Shown here: in pieces, positions 1 through 14,300 of the stretch
Layout: each line of letters begins with the position of its first letter
Position numbering within the stretch: position 1 is the stretch's first letter
DNA from: Aphis gossypii
Lineage: Eukaryota > Arthropoda > Insecta > Hemiptera > Aphididae
Assembly: GCF_020184175.1 (NCBI RefSeq)
Contig: NC_065533.1
Span: 55,590,351-55,654,350, forward strand
Length of the DNA: 64,000 bases
Reading direction: 5' to 3'
Position numbers and translations under genes: made by a program
Notes under the pieces: model-generated
Told to the model about the DNA's origin: nothing
The model's database searches: none
Seen by the model: only the letters and a program-made list of their open reading frames with translations

Positions 1-175
1 TGACTCAATATTTTCCCACCAAATAGGATATATAATAATATTTATGTCAACAAAAGATTTTTCTTGTTTTGTTTTTTTTTTTTTTTTAAATTCATGTCCT
101 GTTGGGATAAACAAAAGTCACTACATTTTATAATACGAGTTGAAAATTAATATGCTTATTGTTTTTTCTATATAT

Positions 176-715
176 TGTTACGTCCTGGCCAGGTCGATGT
201 AATATGCATCAACGTACAAAATGAATATGTCATGGTTGTTCAAGTATAACTGTATAAGTTAACGTTTATTAAAATAATTCTTGCACGAATACAATTATTA
301 TAAGCTTATTGTAAAACATATATAAAAGATGGTGAGTGGTGTTACGACCGACCTCTGAATGTCATAGATATCCCTAACCATCTGCCGAGCTCTTGTCTCG
401 GTCTCCCTTGTATATGATTTCTTACAAAAGAGTGGGTGGCGACTCCGTCGTACGAGGGGTCCCAAAAAAGACTGTTTGTGTAATCTAACACGTCATGATT
501 GTTATCGAATCGCAGAGACATCGAATTTTGACTTTTTGCAAGGAGACGTGTAATTTTACTTTAATCGTTAAATTAATATATTAATATAATATTCCACACT
601 CTCGTGTCCTGTACTCGTATGCCTGTAGTATATTAATTATAAAATATGAAAAATGTGACATTGCATAATCTTATGTGTTGGTAATTATTAGTACGGACGG
701 TATGGGTCCGTAACA
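176..715 (+). mobile_element. Possible solo LTR of a Gypsy-type retrotransposon
   Basis: The segment begins TGTTACG and ends CGTAACA, the inverted termini expected of an LTR. It is flanked on both sides by ATAT, which may be a 4 bp target duplication, although the flanks are simple AT sequence. A TATAAAA box lies at 321-327 on the + strand. No primer-binding site, gag or pol is seen, so it would be a solo LTR. Orientation rests only on the TATA box. Confidence 0.5.
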
Positions 716-1079
716 ATATATAACGAGTATGTTTTCCTTACTGTATAATTTCAGTTTTTATTCGCGGTTTAAAACATACAACATATCTATCCATATAATT
801 ATATCTCTTCTGTCTGTGTATATATACTATGTGTATAAACATATTATATGCAATGTAACACTATATCTAGTACCTATTACACTCATATTATACAAATCAA
901 ATAGTAATTTACAATATGATTGTTGGTATATAAGTTTCTGTTTTTGTAAGATATATATAATAAATACATAAACTAAACAGAGCAGTAGTGGTTTTTTTTT
1001 TACCCCAAATCCTTAAATCGATTAGGTACCTCATATTTACACTCGGTGGTATTATCTCATTATTATTATTAAAGGCCGT

Positions 1080-1480
1080 CATTTTTTCTCTTGCTATTAT
1101 CGTCGTTCGTTTTCCACTGCGGGATGTGGGGTAGCTAACTGCAGCTTGGTGGAGGTAACCTGGGCGTGACGCCTGCTCTCTCGAGGCACGCCCATAGGAG
1201 CAATAGCAGCAATGGCCGACCATACTCGACAATTATCGTCAGTACAGCATCCCTCATCTCACTCTATCCGGTAGCATACACTTCATCCCCCTCTATGGCT
1301 TAAAGGGGGTGCGGGAGTAAGTTGACTGAGAGGAAAAACAATGATGGTGGTGGCCAAAAACATTAAGGCCGAGAGAAGACCACCGCCGTTTACCGCCAGT
1401 GTCATAATCAGTGCGAAATCAGCCGCCGTTGTTGTATTATCATCCATATAATTTTTTAACATTATTGATAATAACAAGAA
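1080..1480. other. GC-richer block upstream of Dbx
   Basis: This stretch is clearly richer in G+C and CpG than its surroundings. It lies 0.5-0.9 kb before the Dbx start codon. It could be a promoter, an untranslated leader exon or an enhancer. Short open frames on both strands carry no recognisable domain, so no coding call is made. From 1490 to 1964 only A+T-rich sequence is seen, with an (AT)n run near 1733-1750. Confidence 0.35.
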
Positions 1481-1964
1481 AATTAATTTTATTAATAATA
1501 GTAATAATAATAAAATTGTTATGTGTATAATTATGTATTATAGAGTTTACTGTTAGTAGTTGTGTTTATAATAGTTTTCCAATGTGGTAAATAAATGTGT
1601 ATCATGCGATTAAGGATTATGTTGGATGTTCCTCGTGTACTAGCAGAATAAAATAAAAAGGTTTTTTTAAATTATTATTATTATTTTTTTTTTATTACAA
1701 TAGTACCTACATAATATAGCCACCGCTGTATAATATATATATATATATATTATTTTATATTATATATTATGAAATACGTGTGAAAATGTTGCGAAACAAA
1801 AGTATTGGCACGCGATTCTTACGGTGGTATTTTTGATCATCAATTAATAGTATTACTCTCAATGTAAATTTATTCATTACTAAAATAAATTTAAAACCAT
1901 TTTCTATATTATATAGATATATTTATCGGTATTTCATACATTTGGTTTTTATAAAACTAATTTA

Positions 1965-2499
1965 ATGGAGAATACTACTTCTACCGCATTTACAATTGAT
2001 AATCAACCGTCAAATAAAAATAATAACGAATTGAAAAACGGGGATAATATCGAAGATTGTCAACAACAACATCAAAGACGGCAAAGGGCAACCGGAAACG
2101 GTCGGTGGTGTACCAGCAGCACTCGATCACGGTCATCTACATCATTTCTCATTCACAATTTACTTATATCTCGTTCGGGCGATGCTACTGACGTGCAAAC
2201 ACCTATATCTCCTCCATCACTTCCGCTGGTTGAACAAGAAAACGATAATGAGGATTCTAGTAATAATAGTAGCAGCAGTGAAAGCAAAAGTAGAAGTTGT
2301 AGTCCACAAGAGATGCAACTGTCATCCCCCGTAATGGACGTTAATGAAGAAAAAGAAGACATTGACGGAATGTACGATGCAGAACACTATAGAGTTAAGA
2401 GACGTAAATGCACAATTCCTTTTAGAAGAAGAACGGCTAAGAAAAAAGAGAGCGTCAGTACTAATGCAAGCGGTGATAGTGATATTGAAAAAAGAGAAA
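1965..2499 (+). CDS. Dbx: Dbx coding exon 1 (eh1-like motif)
   Basis: Encodes residues 1-178 and ends in phase 1 at AAA|GTAAGA. The start is the first in-frame ATG of the open frame. SFLIHNLLISR corresponds to the SFLVEDLIRISR region of vertebrate Dbx1, a Groucho-recruiting type of motif. The rest is Gln/Arg-rich, then Ser/Glu-rich, with a basic stretch before the splice site. Without splicing the frame would run on to a stop at 2543. Confidence 0.85.
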
Positions 2500-5400
2500 G
2501 TAAGAAAATTAATAATATTATAGAAAATAATTTTATAAGATAATTTATGCTGTATGATAATTACTCAATTAACACCATAACTTTCTTATTTATCAATGAA
2601 TAAAACAATAATTAAAAAATGTATGTATAATAATTATTATAATCATACACTGTTTCTTATTTATTTATGTGTTAGGTATCAATTTAGTTAATTAGTTTTT
2701 AATAACAAAAAAAAAATCGTTTCGTATTGTTGAATTGGGTAAAATTGTTTAAGTTCATAATATCAATTATGTTTTGAAAATTCACACAAATAGACTTATT
2801 TTTTATAAAACAATAATAGGCTAAAACCAATTATTATTTATTTACTCTATTTCTGATAGGTACTTACATAATTAATTTAAAGCATGGATTGTAATTTGTA
2901 AATCATAATGTGCGTTACTATTTGATATATATGAAAGTTATAAATCATTTTTTTATTTTAAATAATATTCAGCAACATACACTGAGTTTTAACCGTATAC
3001 ACTTAGAAAAACAATACAATATAAGATTATCTGGCAGGTATATATGATGTGTTATTACCTAGTTATTATTTATTACTTATTATAGTTATTACTTTTATTA
3101 CTATAATACTATCAGTAGGACAGGTATTTTGTAACAATTTTTTCCATACAAATTTTTAGACTTAGAAATAACTGAATCATGTACACCTATTTCCCAGGAA
3201 TAGTTATAATATTACATTGTTTTTAATCTTAACTGCGGTCTCTTTATAAAAAATAATTATTTACTAAATATATTTAGATACCTATGTACAATTTTCGTAA
3301 CGGCAGTTATTTATTTTCATGTACCTTTAAACCCTAAAACCTATGATTATTGTTTGTTTATTTTTTATTGTCAGTACACGTATATTATAATTAATTTTTT
3401 AATTCGTTTGCATTAATGTTAACAGCTGACAAAGAATCAGCATCACTAAAAGTTTCAGAAGAGGATTCACAAACCCAATCAATGCAAACTCAACCGCCGC
3501 CTATTTCAATATACCTATCCACAGCTATGAATCATCAACATCAACTATCTGCACTACAATCATCAATCCAAACACCTACTTCAACGTCAACCACGCCGGT
3601 ATCGTCGTTAAACTTCAGTGTAAACGCCATTCTCAGTGGCGGCGGTGGATGTTCGAATGGGCGAAGCAATAGTACTAGTAGCAACTGTAGCACCGGAAGT
3701 AACGGGAGTAACGGGTCCAGTGGCTTGGATATGGTGGAAAAATCATGCCACATCAACAAAATATCTATGACACCGGTCAACAGCACAACCAACACTTGGC
3801 TTCTGCTGCTTTTTTGCGAATTACAGCAGCAGCCGCTGCAGCTTCCGCGTCATCGCCTTCTGGTAAGTTGAATGTTCCATCAACACAATAATAAAAGCTT
3901 CATCGAAGTACAATATAGACGTATAGTTTTCAAACAAAAGAATAAATATGACGACATATCGTTAAACTTAAAACAAGCGTTTGCTAATAATAGCGATTCA
4001 GTGAAAAGTGGTAATATTAAAAGTTGTGCGCAACGAATTAGTCGTTGCCTCGTTGGTAAAATGTATAATAACTTTTTGATATTGAATGAAAATATAGTTA
4101 AAATGTATAATTAATAATATTGGTATTGACGATTAAAGTAAAAAGTGTTCTACATTAGTTATTAGTTAGGCATAAAATATAAACATTTTTATTTTTTTTA
4201 TAATAGGTACCTATAGTCAATAACGTAACAAATTATATATTTATATAATATAGTTAATTTCAACTTCTAAACGTTTTCAATGCTTCATATAATATACAAT
4301 ATAAAAATATAAATTCTTAATATTATATAAAGGGACTGTACGTGCAATGATATTGAAGTATATTATTATTATGGTGATAATGGGTGGGGCTGCCGTTCGA
4401 TCTTCTCTTTTTTCCTTTTGCTATAACTTTCATTTTTTTCTTATTCCCTACAAGCGGGTAGAAAGTGGCGTGTTCTTAAATTTATAGCATTAGCCGTTTA
4501 GTGCTGTCATTCACAGCCCTTTTTGCACATTTATCTCACTCTATACATAATAATAAAAATATCTTATTACAACAACTGTACCTAACAATTATTATTATTA
4601 TTATTATTATTGAAAACACCTATAGTTCACAGTTATATTTACGAATTAGACGGGAAGTCTTTATTTGAAAAACTAACTAATAATATTAATTTATATTAGT
4701 TATACATTTCAATACACAATGATATTATTTTTTTTCGAGTTTAAAAATTTACCGTTTATAATGAATATGACGGTTTTTATTCATTATGATTTTTCGTCAA
4801 TGACATAGATATAATAAGACATGTTATATTAGTAAACACTGCACATCCGATTATAACACTATCGACACTAAACACTTCTCAGCTTACATTTATGTACATT
4901 GTACATTCGTACTATTGTATACAATGTACATTCGATTATTTCACTTGGAACAGTATGTAACGTAACACAAACACAGCTGAAATAATGCTATTGAAGCTCT
5001 TTAGTACCTACAAATAGTAACATAAAACTACTTATACAAAATGTTTAAACTTCGATTTAGCTGACTATATTGTACAATATATAATATGTGCGTGTGCTGT
5101 TAGTCAATCGATATTTGTATAGAGTTACACTGCAGGAATGACACGGAACACAGTGATTATTATAAAGTAAACACTAGAAAAATGAAATTTGATTTGCTGA
5201 CATTTCTATTTATGTCATAGAAGTCTATTATAAATTTATAAATATGTGTATTTAATGTTGAGATACACAATAAATTGTGTATTACTTATTAATTTGAGGA
5301 AAAATTAGATAGTAAATAATAAATCGTGGATTAAATTACTTAAACACATATTATAATACGTAGGCATACATTGTAGAGAATATAAAGTGGTTTATATGTG

Positions 5401-8400
5401 TACTTATGGAAGAATATGCTATCGTAAATTGTACAGGTTCATAAATTATAAAAATTAATAGTTGAGTAATAAAATTTAATTACCTTAAAATAAAATTTGC
5501 ATTTACGTTTAAATGAAAATTGTGGTATTGAGAGAAAACATTTTCGTTTACTTTATTATCTATATCTACATCACATAGGACATGTAATAAATTTTTTTGG
5601 GTACATTGTACATACTAAATACCACATTAACATTAAACACAGCAGTACTCTGTATGCTGTTGATTTGCTTTTAACAATATTTAAATAAAATCGAAAAATC
5701 GTACTCTGATTAATAGTATCATGCTATTGAGTAGCATCCTTAAATTTGAGTTCTATAATAATTATCGTTATTGATTATAAACAAAGGATACCGCTGGTGG
5801 ACTAGTATCCTATTTCTATATAAGGATAGTAAATAGTTACAGTAGCGTATTTACGTAATAACAAGGATATGGATCCTCTTAATTTATATTTACTAACTAC
5901 CAATTGCTTGAAATAACACCATATACTTACAATACATTATTTTATTAATTTGCTATAAGTTCTAGTCTTCATTAAGATTTAAATGGGTTGGACTTGTTAC
6001 CATACCATTCCCTGCAAAAATAAATAAGTGTATAGTTGAGATCATTGAAGAACTTCGTCTTAAAAAAACTATATCTATAAAATTATCTCAGGTTCAATAA
6101 ACGCAGTAAACGCAATCGTACTATAATTAATTATTACATAAATCAAAATAAACTAAAAAAGTTAAAACTTTTTGTAAAAATAACGAAAAAACCAACATAT
6201 TTAAAAAAAAAATTAATATTACCTAGAGAATGTTCATACAAATACTAGGTGAAAATCTCCACGATTATTTATTTTTGAATTACAATAATAATAATAAAAA
6301 AAATGAATTTTGTCAAAAGTAGTGTTGAGTATAAGGAATATGCCTATATTCCCATTTTTCCTGCTGTTTTATGTCGTTCATAGTAAGTTTCACAGTAACA
6401 ATTAGATTACATTTTTACCTAAACCAATACACCCTTAAAGCAAAAGGTTAAAGAACATTTTATGATAAAATTTAATTTAATTTAATAAAAATCAAATCAC
6501 ATAATATCATGTTTGTTATTCATATTTTTTTTTACACTAGTAAAATATTGCTTTACTCAGAAAAAATAAAATATTATATTCATCACTACTATTAAATATT
6601 TTCAAAACGTGAGTTTTTGCAATAGTAGAACTTTCGTATATGATATTATGATGATATAATCTGTGTAATGTTTATTTCCTAGAAAGTTTCGTGTTATCGA
6701 ATGTCATAGATAAAATACAAAATACAAATACTTAATATGTAGTATAGGTATCTGGTTAGGCTCTGTACTCATATATCAAGTATAAAAGTCACAAATAATA
6801 CTCTCCTATTTCATTTTGATAGCATAAGACAATGTACTTTAATATTGACCATGAGTCTACAAATATTTTATTTGTTATGTTGTGCGTTTGATACTGCATA
6901 TTGGATGAAAATAAACTTGCTAAATCAAATTACACTATTTAATAATTAGAAATTAAAAGTGATTAAATGGGTAATAAATATAATTTATTTTAACTTAAGA
7001 TAAGTTTTTATTATTTGTACAGTTTTGAAATAAAAATTTTAAAAAAGTTTTATAAAGTAAACAAAGCTATTTTTATATCTTTGATAAACAATTATATTAT
7101 AATATAATTAACAAAATGCACCCAAAATGTGGAAAACAAACACCGACAATGTCTATTTGTTATTCAGCTGTACCTACGCCTGTACAAATCGATAATTTGT
7201 TTGTAGTTATATAATATAATAGCATATTAATTAACCATTGACAGTGTAAAAACAATTCAAAATCTCAAAGAGATGAAATATATTTTAGACATTAAAGGCC
7301 TATATTTTGATTGTTTTATCATGTTATTCATCTTTACAGTATTTATATAATATCCTTTTGCCAGAAAACAATTTGCTTCTTTGTCATAATAACTGGATTT
7401 GATTTCCTTTAATAATATTTACAACTACCTACATAGGTAAATATTTTTGTTTTGATATTATTTACTTTATTGTTATTATTTAGTGGATGTATTAAATATT
7501 ACTGTTTATAAATTGTAATTTTTACTACTATAATACTACTCGTATATATTCTCATAAACAGTAATAGTATTGAAATGTCGTACGCAGGTACGAACATGTA
7601 TTATTATATTTCAAAGAATATATATCGAAATGTATCAACTATAAATTAGGTATAGATTTATTTAATCTTTAATAACTTTGTTTATTTAATTATATACTTT
7701 TTGTCCAAAACTTTTCATTCCTCCTTAATTTTAAAAATATAAAATGCATTCAAAAAACTATAGTGGCCCACATTATTTTCACTATAAAAATCGCGAAATC
7801 AGTTCTGTTGTTATGACTATCGCACATTAATACTGCGTATTATTATTCTTGGACAACTTTGTTATCTGTATAAAACAAAATAATATAAATAAGTCTGCCG
7901 AAGAAAACTTATGTTATAATGCATAAAGCATAATAAATCAACAAAACAATTCCCCCAACATATATATAAGCAAGTTAGGTACGTGCTTACTTAACTTTGC
8001 ACGTTTTTCATAACATTTCCAAAATACACGATTCTTAAGTATAATTTGACTCCGTAGTTTGTAATTATATATTAGTATCGTCGATAAAATATTGTAGTTA
8101 ATACTCCGTGGAAAAGTCACGATCATTTTTCTTTTCGTGGTAAACCTCAGATATTTGCAGAGAACACGATGTACGTTACAGGGAATTGATTTGTTGAAAG
8201 TTTTATTTCGTTTTTATGCGCTTTACGTTTTAAGTTGACGTGTTGAGCAGATTTTTTTGTCTTCTACATTACAAAATTCTGTTAAAATAATATAAAGCAG
8301 TGTAACTTGTGTGACCTGTGATATAACAAATTAGAGTTTACCGGAAAATTGTGTATAGGTATTAGGTAGCCACGATAATCTATAGTAGTGTCTATCTCAG

Positions 8401-11302
8401 TGGTGCCCAACCCACAGCCCATGGGCCACATGTGGCCCACGAAGGTATAAAAGTGGCCACATAAATTTTTTTTAAATAAAAAAAAGTAAAATAATTAAAA
8501 AATACGTTTTTTTTTATCTTATTATGTTAGTGATTTTTCTGTCAGATATTTTCAATAATAAATTTTACGATTTAATATCGATATATTATACCGAAAAAAA
8601 AGATTGGACACAACTGGTCACCTCATCCGTGTATAATGGTATACCCAATTAGAATAGATGAAATTTGTTCGAAAATCAGTGCTTTTTATTAGCGCGAAAA
8701 TAGTATTTCCATATTATGACAATCGCATAATAAGTGACATCCGCAATAATGACACCGACCCAGCGGGACACCTGTCTACTTGAAACGATTTACTCGGAAT
8801 ACGTTATGAATATTCAAATATAGTTTCGTTAAGACTGCATAATGATTGACGTTATCGTCTTCTCGTTTCTATATAGGTCCCATGTTTTACCATCACCATC
8901 ATCTCGCTTCGGTCGCCGCACTACACCATCACCAGCAACGACAGCAGCAACAGCAATTGCACCAAAACCGAGTACAGCACGCTGTAAACTGCAGCCCGTC
9001 GCCGACGCCTCCGCCGTCTTGCAGTCTTCCGGCCGCCGCGTCCAACACGCCGTCCACTTGTACCTTCTTGACGGACTCCACCAGCACACTGACCACTGCA
9101 ACATCGCAACCGGCACAATCTCTCAGGACCATAGCCAAGCCCATCGCACGCAGACCCGCCAACGCGGCGAATCCCAACGCGGGTTCCAACGGCAATGTCC
9201 ACAACTCCGCACTGCTGCCGCTGGCCTCCGCAAGTTTGGCGTCCAACGGTGGTCCATCGAGTGGCGGCGGCGGTGGCGGCGGCGGAGGCAGTGGCGGAGG
9301 TCATGCGAACAACGCCAATGACAGTGCCAGTGGCGGTGGCGGCGCAAACGTCTGCAACTCAACCGCACTGTCGAACACGTCCATTTCGTCTTCCTCTACT
9401 CCCGGTAATTATGGCACATTACCGTAGTTTAGTTGTAGAGATTAATTATAATAATAATAATATTATAGTCGTATCCATTGCATTATAAACGCGTATATCA
9501 TATTATATAATATTGCTGCAGTGTAAGCTGCTGCTGGGCCAACGACGTCAGACCGCGTATAAAATGATTAATTGCTTAAATTTCGTTTAAAGTAATTTGT
9601 AATCTTCACCGTTAATGATGCTGTATACAGTGAATCACATAAAGTACGGAGATGATGGCGCGGCACAGGCATTAGTAGGCAGTAGTATAGCGTTTATACC
9701 TATACAGCAAAAAGTTTGTTGTTTCTGTTAGCATAGTTTGTTAGTATAACTTTGCAAAAAAAAAAAAAAAAATAATAAACTAATAATAATAATATAATTT
9801 CCCGCTGACCCGGAAAAATGTTTTTCTCGAACGGTGCGATCTTTCGAAGGTACCCCCCTCCAAAAAACACGCCTCGCACAATAATCATTAATTATAAAAT
9901 AATCGTCTGTGGAGAGCGAGTTAGCCGCGGCGGCGGTGCACAGTCGCTAACGCAATAACAATTTCTCTCATAATTATTATACTGTACACCCATCGCACTT
10001 AAGGCTATGATTGTACACACATTGCAGTATAAATATAATACGGAGGTGCCTACCTAGTTATTATTTATTTCGTTACTTATAACGTTGATATATAAAGTTT
10101 GAGCACAGTAAATCAAAAACAGACTATAGCAATATGCGATCTACGCGTATACATGTATATGTTTTTGACGAATGATACCACGCGTTAATATAGATCGTTA
10201 AATGCATTCGCGTACGTCGTAAACACGAGCTCGTATACAGTCGCGTCTACAGCGGACTGGCCGACACGTGCCGCCGACCTCCGTTCGACTGAAATGTCAT
10301 CGGCAGCACATGCAACGGTATAAGCCGTACGAGTATATACATATATATAGTATGTGCACCGACTAACAACAATTATTCGTTTAATCATATATATAATAAT
10401 AATAATAATATTATATATTGTATTTTATTGTGACATTGCATTTTAAACGACCATAATCGTTGGTCTAATCGCCGTATTTTATTTATTATTTCATATTTCT
10501 CCTGTGTGTGTATATATATATATATATGTATACGAATACGAATACGATAAGGTACCTATTATAAAAGCAAAATAATAATAATAATAATAAAAATAAAAAA
10601 AATAATCAATAAAATTATAACGAGAACCCGGGAGCTGTGTGTATAAGAGAGTATAATAAATATAGAGACGAATTTAAGAAGAATGGAAAAATAAGGAAAA
10701 TAATATAGAATGCGCGAACAAGAGAAATAACCGACTTCACCCCGTCCCGGCGCAGTGTAATCGAGTGCTGTGATTCCGACCACCCTCTCCGCTCCGACAT
10801 CGCTGTTGTTCTAATACACCTCCCCAGTTCCGGCAGCAAACTCATTCGCCGCCGCCAACCCCTGGGCGAACCTGTCAAACGCACGCGCTACACACTACCC
10901 TCAGCACTACCCTTGTTCCCATCTCTCTTTTCCACTCACTTATTATAATATATTTAATAATCCAACGCAGCCGCAAAAAAGGGACCCTTCCGCCGTATTC
11001 TTCTTACCATTGAAGTCAGTTGCACACACTGCCCACCGATTAGTGTTGTTGTCGTTATTAGCGTCTGTTGCACCGGATTGCATTTCTGTTTTTTTTTTTA
11101 TACACAATAATATAGCATATATATATATATATTTCGCTGTCCCCTTCTTTAAACAATAATAAAAAATAATAATAATAAATAATTAAAAATCATCTACTGT
11201 ATATAACGTAGGCGATTGCCGTGTAACATTCTGCTGCCCGGCATAATATCATAGGTCCGTGACTAAAATGCGTATAACACTTGAATTATTTTAAGGATAA
11301 AA

Positions 11303-11335
<33 letters not shown>

Positions 11336-14300
11336 GCAACACGTGCTGTTGGCGGCGCGAATATTGTCGCCCTGCTCTTTGCTGCAATGTGGCGTCGACG
11401 TAACGCAGTAATAATCATAATAAGATGAGAAGGTAACAGCTGTAGCTGCTTATATTATTATTAACACCGTCACTGTGGTTATTTATTATTATTTATTTAT
11501 ACACTGACTAGTCGGGTTAAACAATAGTAATACTTCGGAAAATGTAACTTTGCGAGCTTGCAGTTTATTCGCCCTCCCAGGCTGCAGCTTATCGTCATAT
11601 ATATTTACTTTAAAAAAGCAAAACGTTTATAAACGTCATGTCCTCATGTATATACATATTGATTAATCATGTAAAAAAATAAACGAATAAAAATGAATTA
11701 TCCGTTTATATAGTACTATTGGCGAACTTACAACAACATCATTATAAATACGCCTAACAACATAATTGGTTTGTAATTGACTTCTTTTTAAATTCTTTAA
11801 ATCATAATATTTATGTGTAAATATTTATAATATACAAAAAAAAAAAATCCATAAAACCAATTACGACTACTGTCATAAAAATGAACAGCCATTGATTTGA
11901 TTGATTTTTTTTAACATTAAATTTATTTTTTATGATGTTTGTATGAAATGTAGATATTATGATTTCATATTTTTGAAATATATTAAATCTTTAATTGCAT
12001 CATTGCGGATTTATATTAAGTTCACTATGACCAATGACAACTTTGTTAGTTAAATTATTAATTTTGGTCTTTGAGAAACCTCATAAGAAACCTATACTAA
12101 ATAATCGTCTGTATAATGACGGATTACTATAATACTGGCTATAAGTATTTTTTTCACAAATATTTTTAGGTCCAGGACGACCTAATGGCTCAGGAACAAA
12201 CAGGTTCCCTATAGTACACCCTCAGTACAATTATCGTCATCATTTAGCTCATCAACATCCTCACACTCATCATGAAATCCTCATGATGCAGTCTCGATCA
12301 AATGGAGTATCTAGCTCCAATAACGGAACATCCAACTCTATGGCTGCTGTTCCTCCTTCGCCTTTTTCATCTTCCACCACGTGGCCTTATAGTGCGGGAT
12401 CCAGTGCAAACGGAGCCGGATCTGTGCATATAACCGGAACGAATGCACATCATCATAGAATTACGCCATTGCACCATCATCAGCATCATCCGTCAGCAAC
12501 AACCATGCTATTAATGAGCACCAACAACAACACCTTGAACGTGATGAACGGGGTAGTGGTCGGTGGAAATAACAGGGGAAAACCACGGAGGGGCATGATG
12601 CGACGGGCGGTGTTCTCTGACGCGCAACGAAAAGGCTTGGAACGTCGGTTTCAGGTGCAAAAGTACATTAGCAAACCGGATAGAAAGCGATTGGCTGACA
12701 AGTTATCGTTGAAAGATTCACAGGTAATTAAAAATAAATAATTATATTTCGTATAATATATTTTCTATAAAGCTGTTAGTAATATTTTATTTAATATTAT
12801 ATATAACACTATAATACTTATTAACTAAACATTTATTTTTGGGAAAGTAGAGATTTTTCTTATCAGAAATTTATTTATTGCTTCTATCTTCAAATTTTCT
12901 ATGTATATGGCCTTGTGGGTATGTGTTTATTTTTCCGTAAGAATGATTTATTTATTAAAGCATCCAGGAAAATGTTATACTTAATTATTACTAATAGTTA
13001 ATGCTTGCACAAACTGTATTGTCTATTACAATAATATGATACAAGTAAAGGTACGAATTAATTAATCGATGTCATGATTGTTGTGGTCGGTAGGCATTCT
13101 GTTAAATTTAAACTATTTAATTGTTAAACTTAACATTTATATAATCATATAATGGTTCTTTTATGTAAGTACAATTTATACAGATTTATGAAATGTTTAA
13201 TAATAATAATTGTTGTTCTGTGAAAAACTTATGTTGTTTTAACGCAGTGTCGTGGTTACGACATATATGGTGAGTATATGCTTTTCATAAATTTTCGTAT
13301 AGTGATTTCACTATTTCAGTCAAGAGTTATTGACTCTAAAATAGTGTATAAATATTCAAAAGTTTATTGAAAGTCTAGAAAGTTAGATGGATGTCTGGGA
13401 AGTTAAGTTAAAGTTTATAGGATATGATAAATATTAAACCAGCTAACATAGGTATCTTATAAAATATATATACAAGTACACCTATATTTCATATTTTACC
13501 TATACCACGGGCCTACGGCTATACGCCTTTAACATAGTCAATAATAAGTATACATTTGTAACAAACTTAACTTGATATTAAATAAATATTATAAAATCGT
13601 ATAAAAAATATTTAACATCATTACAAAAGTATAGGTAGTGATGAAACAAATTAATTCAATAATAATTATACCTAATTCTTATTTGCATATTTATTCTTGA
13701 TAATAGTTCTGAATATCTGAATAAACTATATTTAATATTAAAATATGTATTTATTCCTTTTATGGTGAAAATTGTATTTATTTATTAGTTTATTACTTAT
13801 TAGTATATTTGTACGGAATAACTAATAAATATAAACTATAAAATATACATATACTACCTATATAGATATTTAGGAAAAATAAAAAAAATTAAAAGATAAT
13901 TAATAATCTGTTAAAAATAATAGTGATACCATTGAAAACGATAATTATAGTAATTAATAATCATACAGTGAAAATTAGTATATTTAAAGGAAAAGTTGAT
14001 TTATATAAATACAGATCAAGGTGTCAACATTAATTTGTTGGCGTTTGTAATCGCATTGGTAATGTTCTTTGAATCACCGTTTTATTATCTTATTAACACT
14101 ATTCTATTATATGAGAAATCGTTTGAATATCCTTAATCATAATTCATTCTATACGTAGCTCTATGTTAAGCTAAATGTTCGATAGTTCAAATTTTTTTCA
14201 TATCTTTTAACTTGATTTACCTAATTGAGCATTAACTATATTTTTAAAGTAGTTTAGGTATGTGAAAATGTACTTGCACCGTAATGGTGATCGACATTAA

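Noticed and set aside
909..1477. Two - strand open frames upstream of Dbx
   Set aside because: No domain, no splice context and biased composition; they fall in a GC-richer block that is more likely regulatory.
3640..3745. Micro-intron to explain the Dbx exon 2 frame switch
   Set aside because: No donor-acceptor pair gives an intron of credible length (more than about 50 bases) without removing conserved-looking sequence; a one-base homopolymer error is simpler.
8842..9488. Several long overlapping open frames on both strands
   Set aside because: They are shadows of GC-rich, low-complexity Dbx exon 3; only the frame joining phase 1 at both ends is consistent with splicing.
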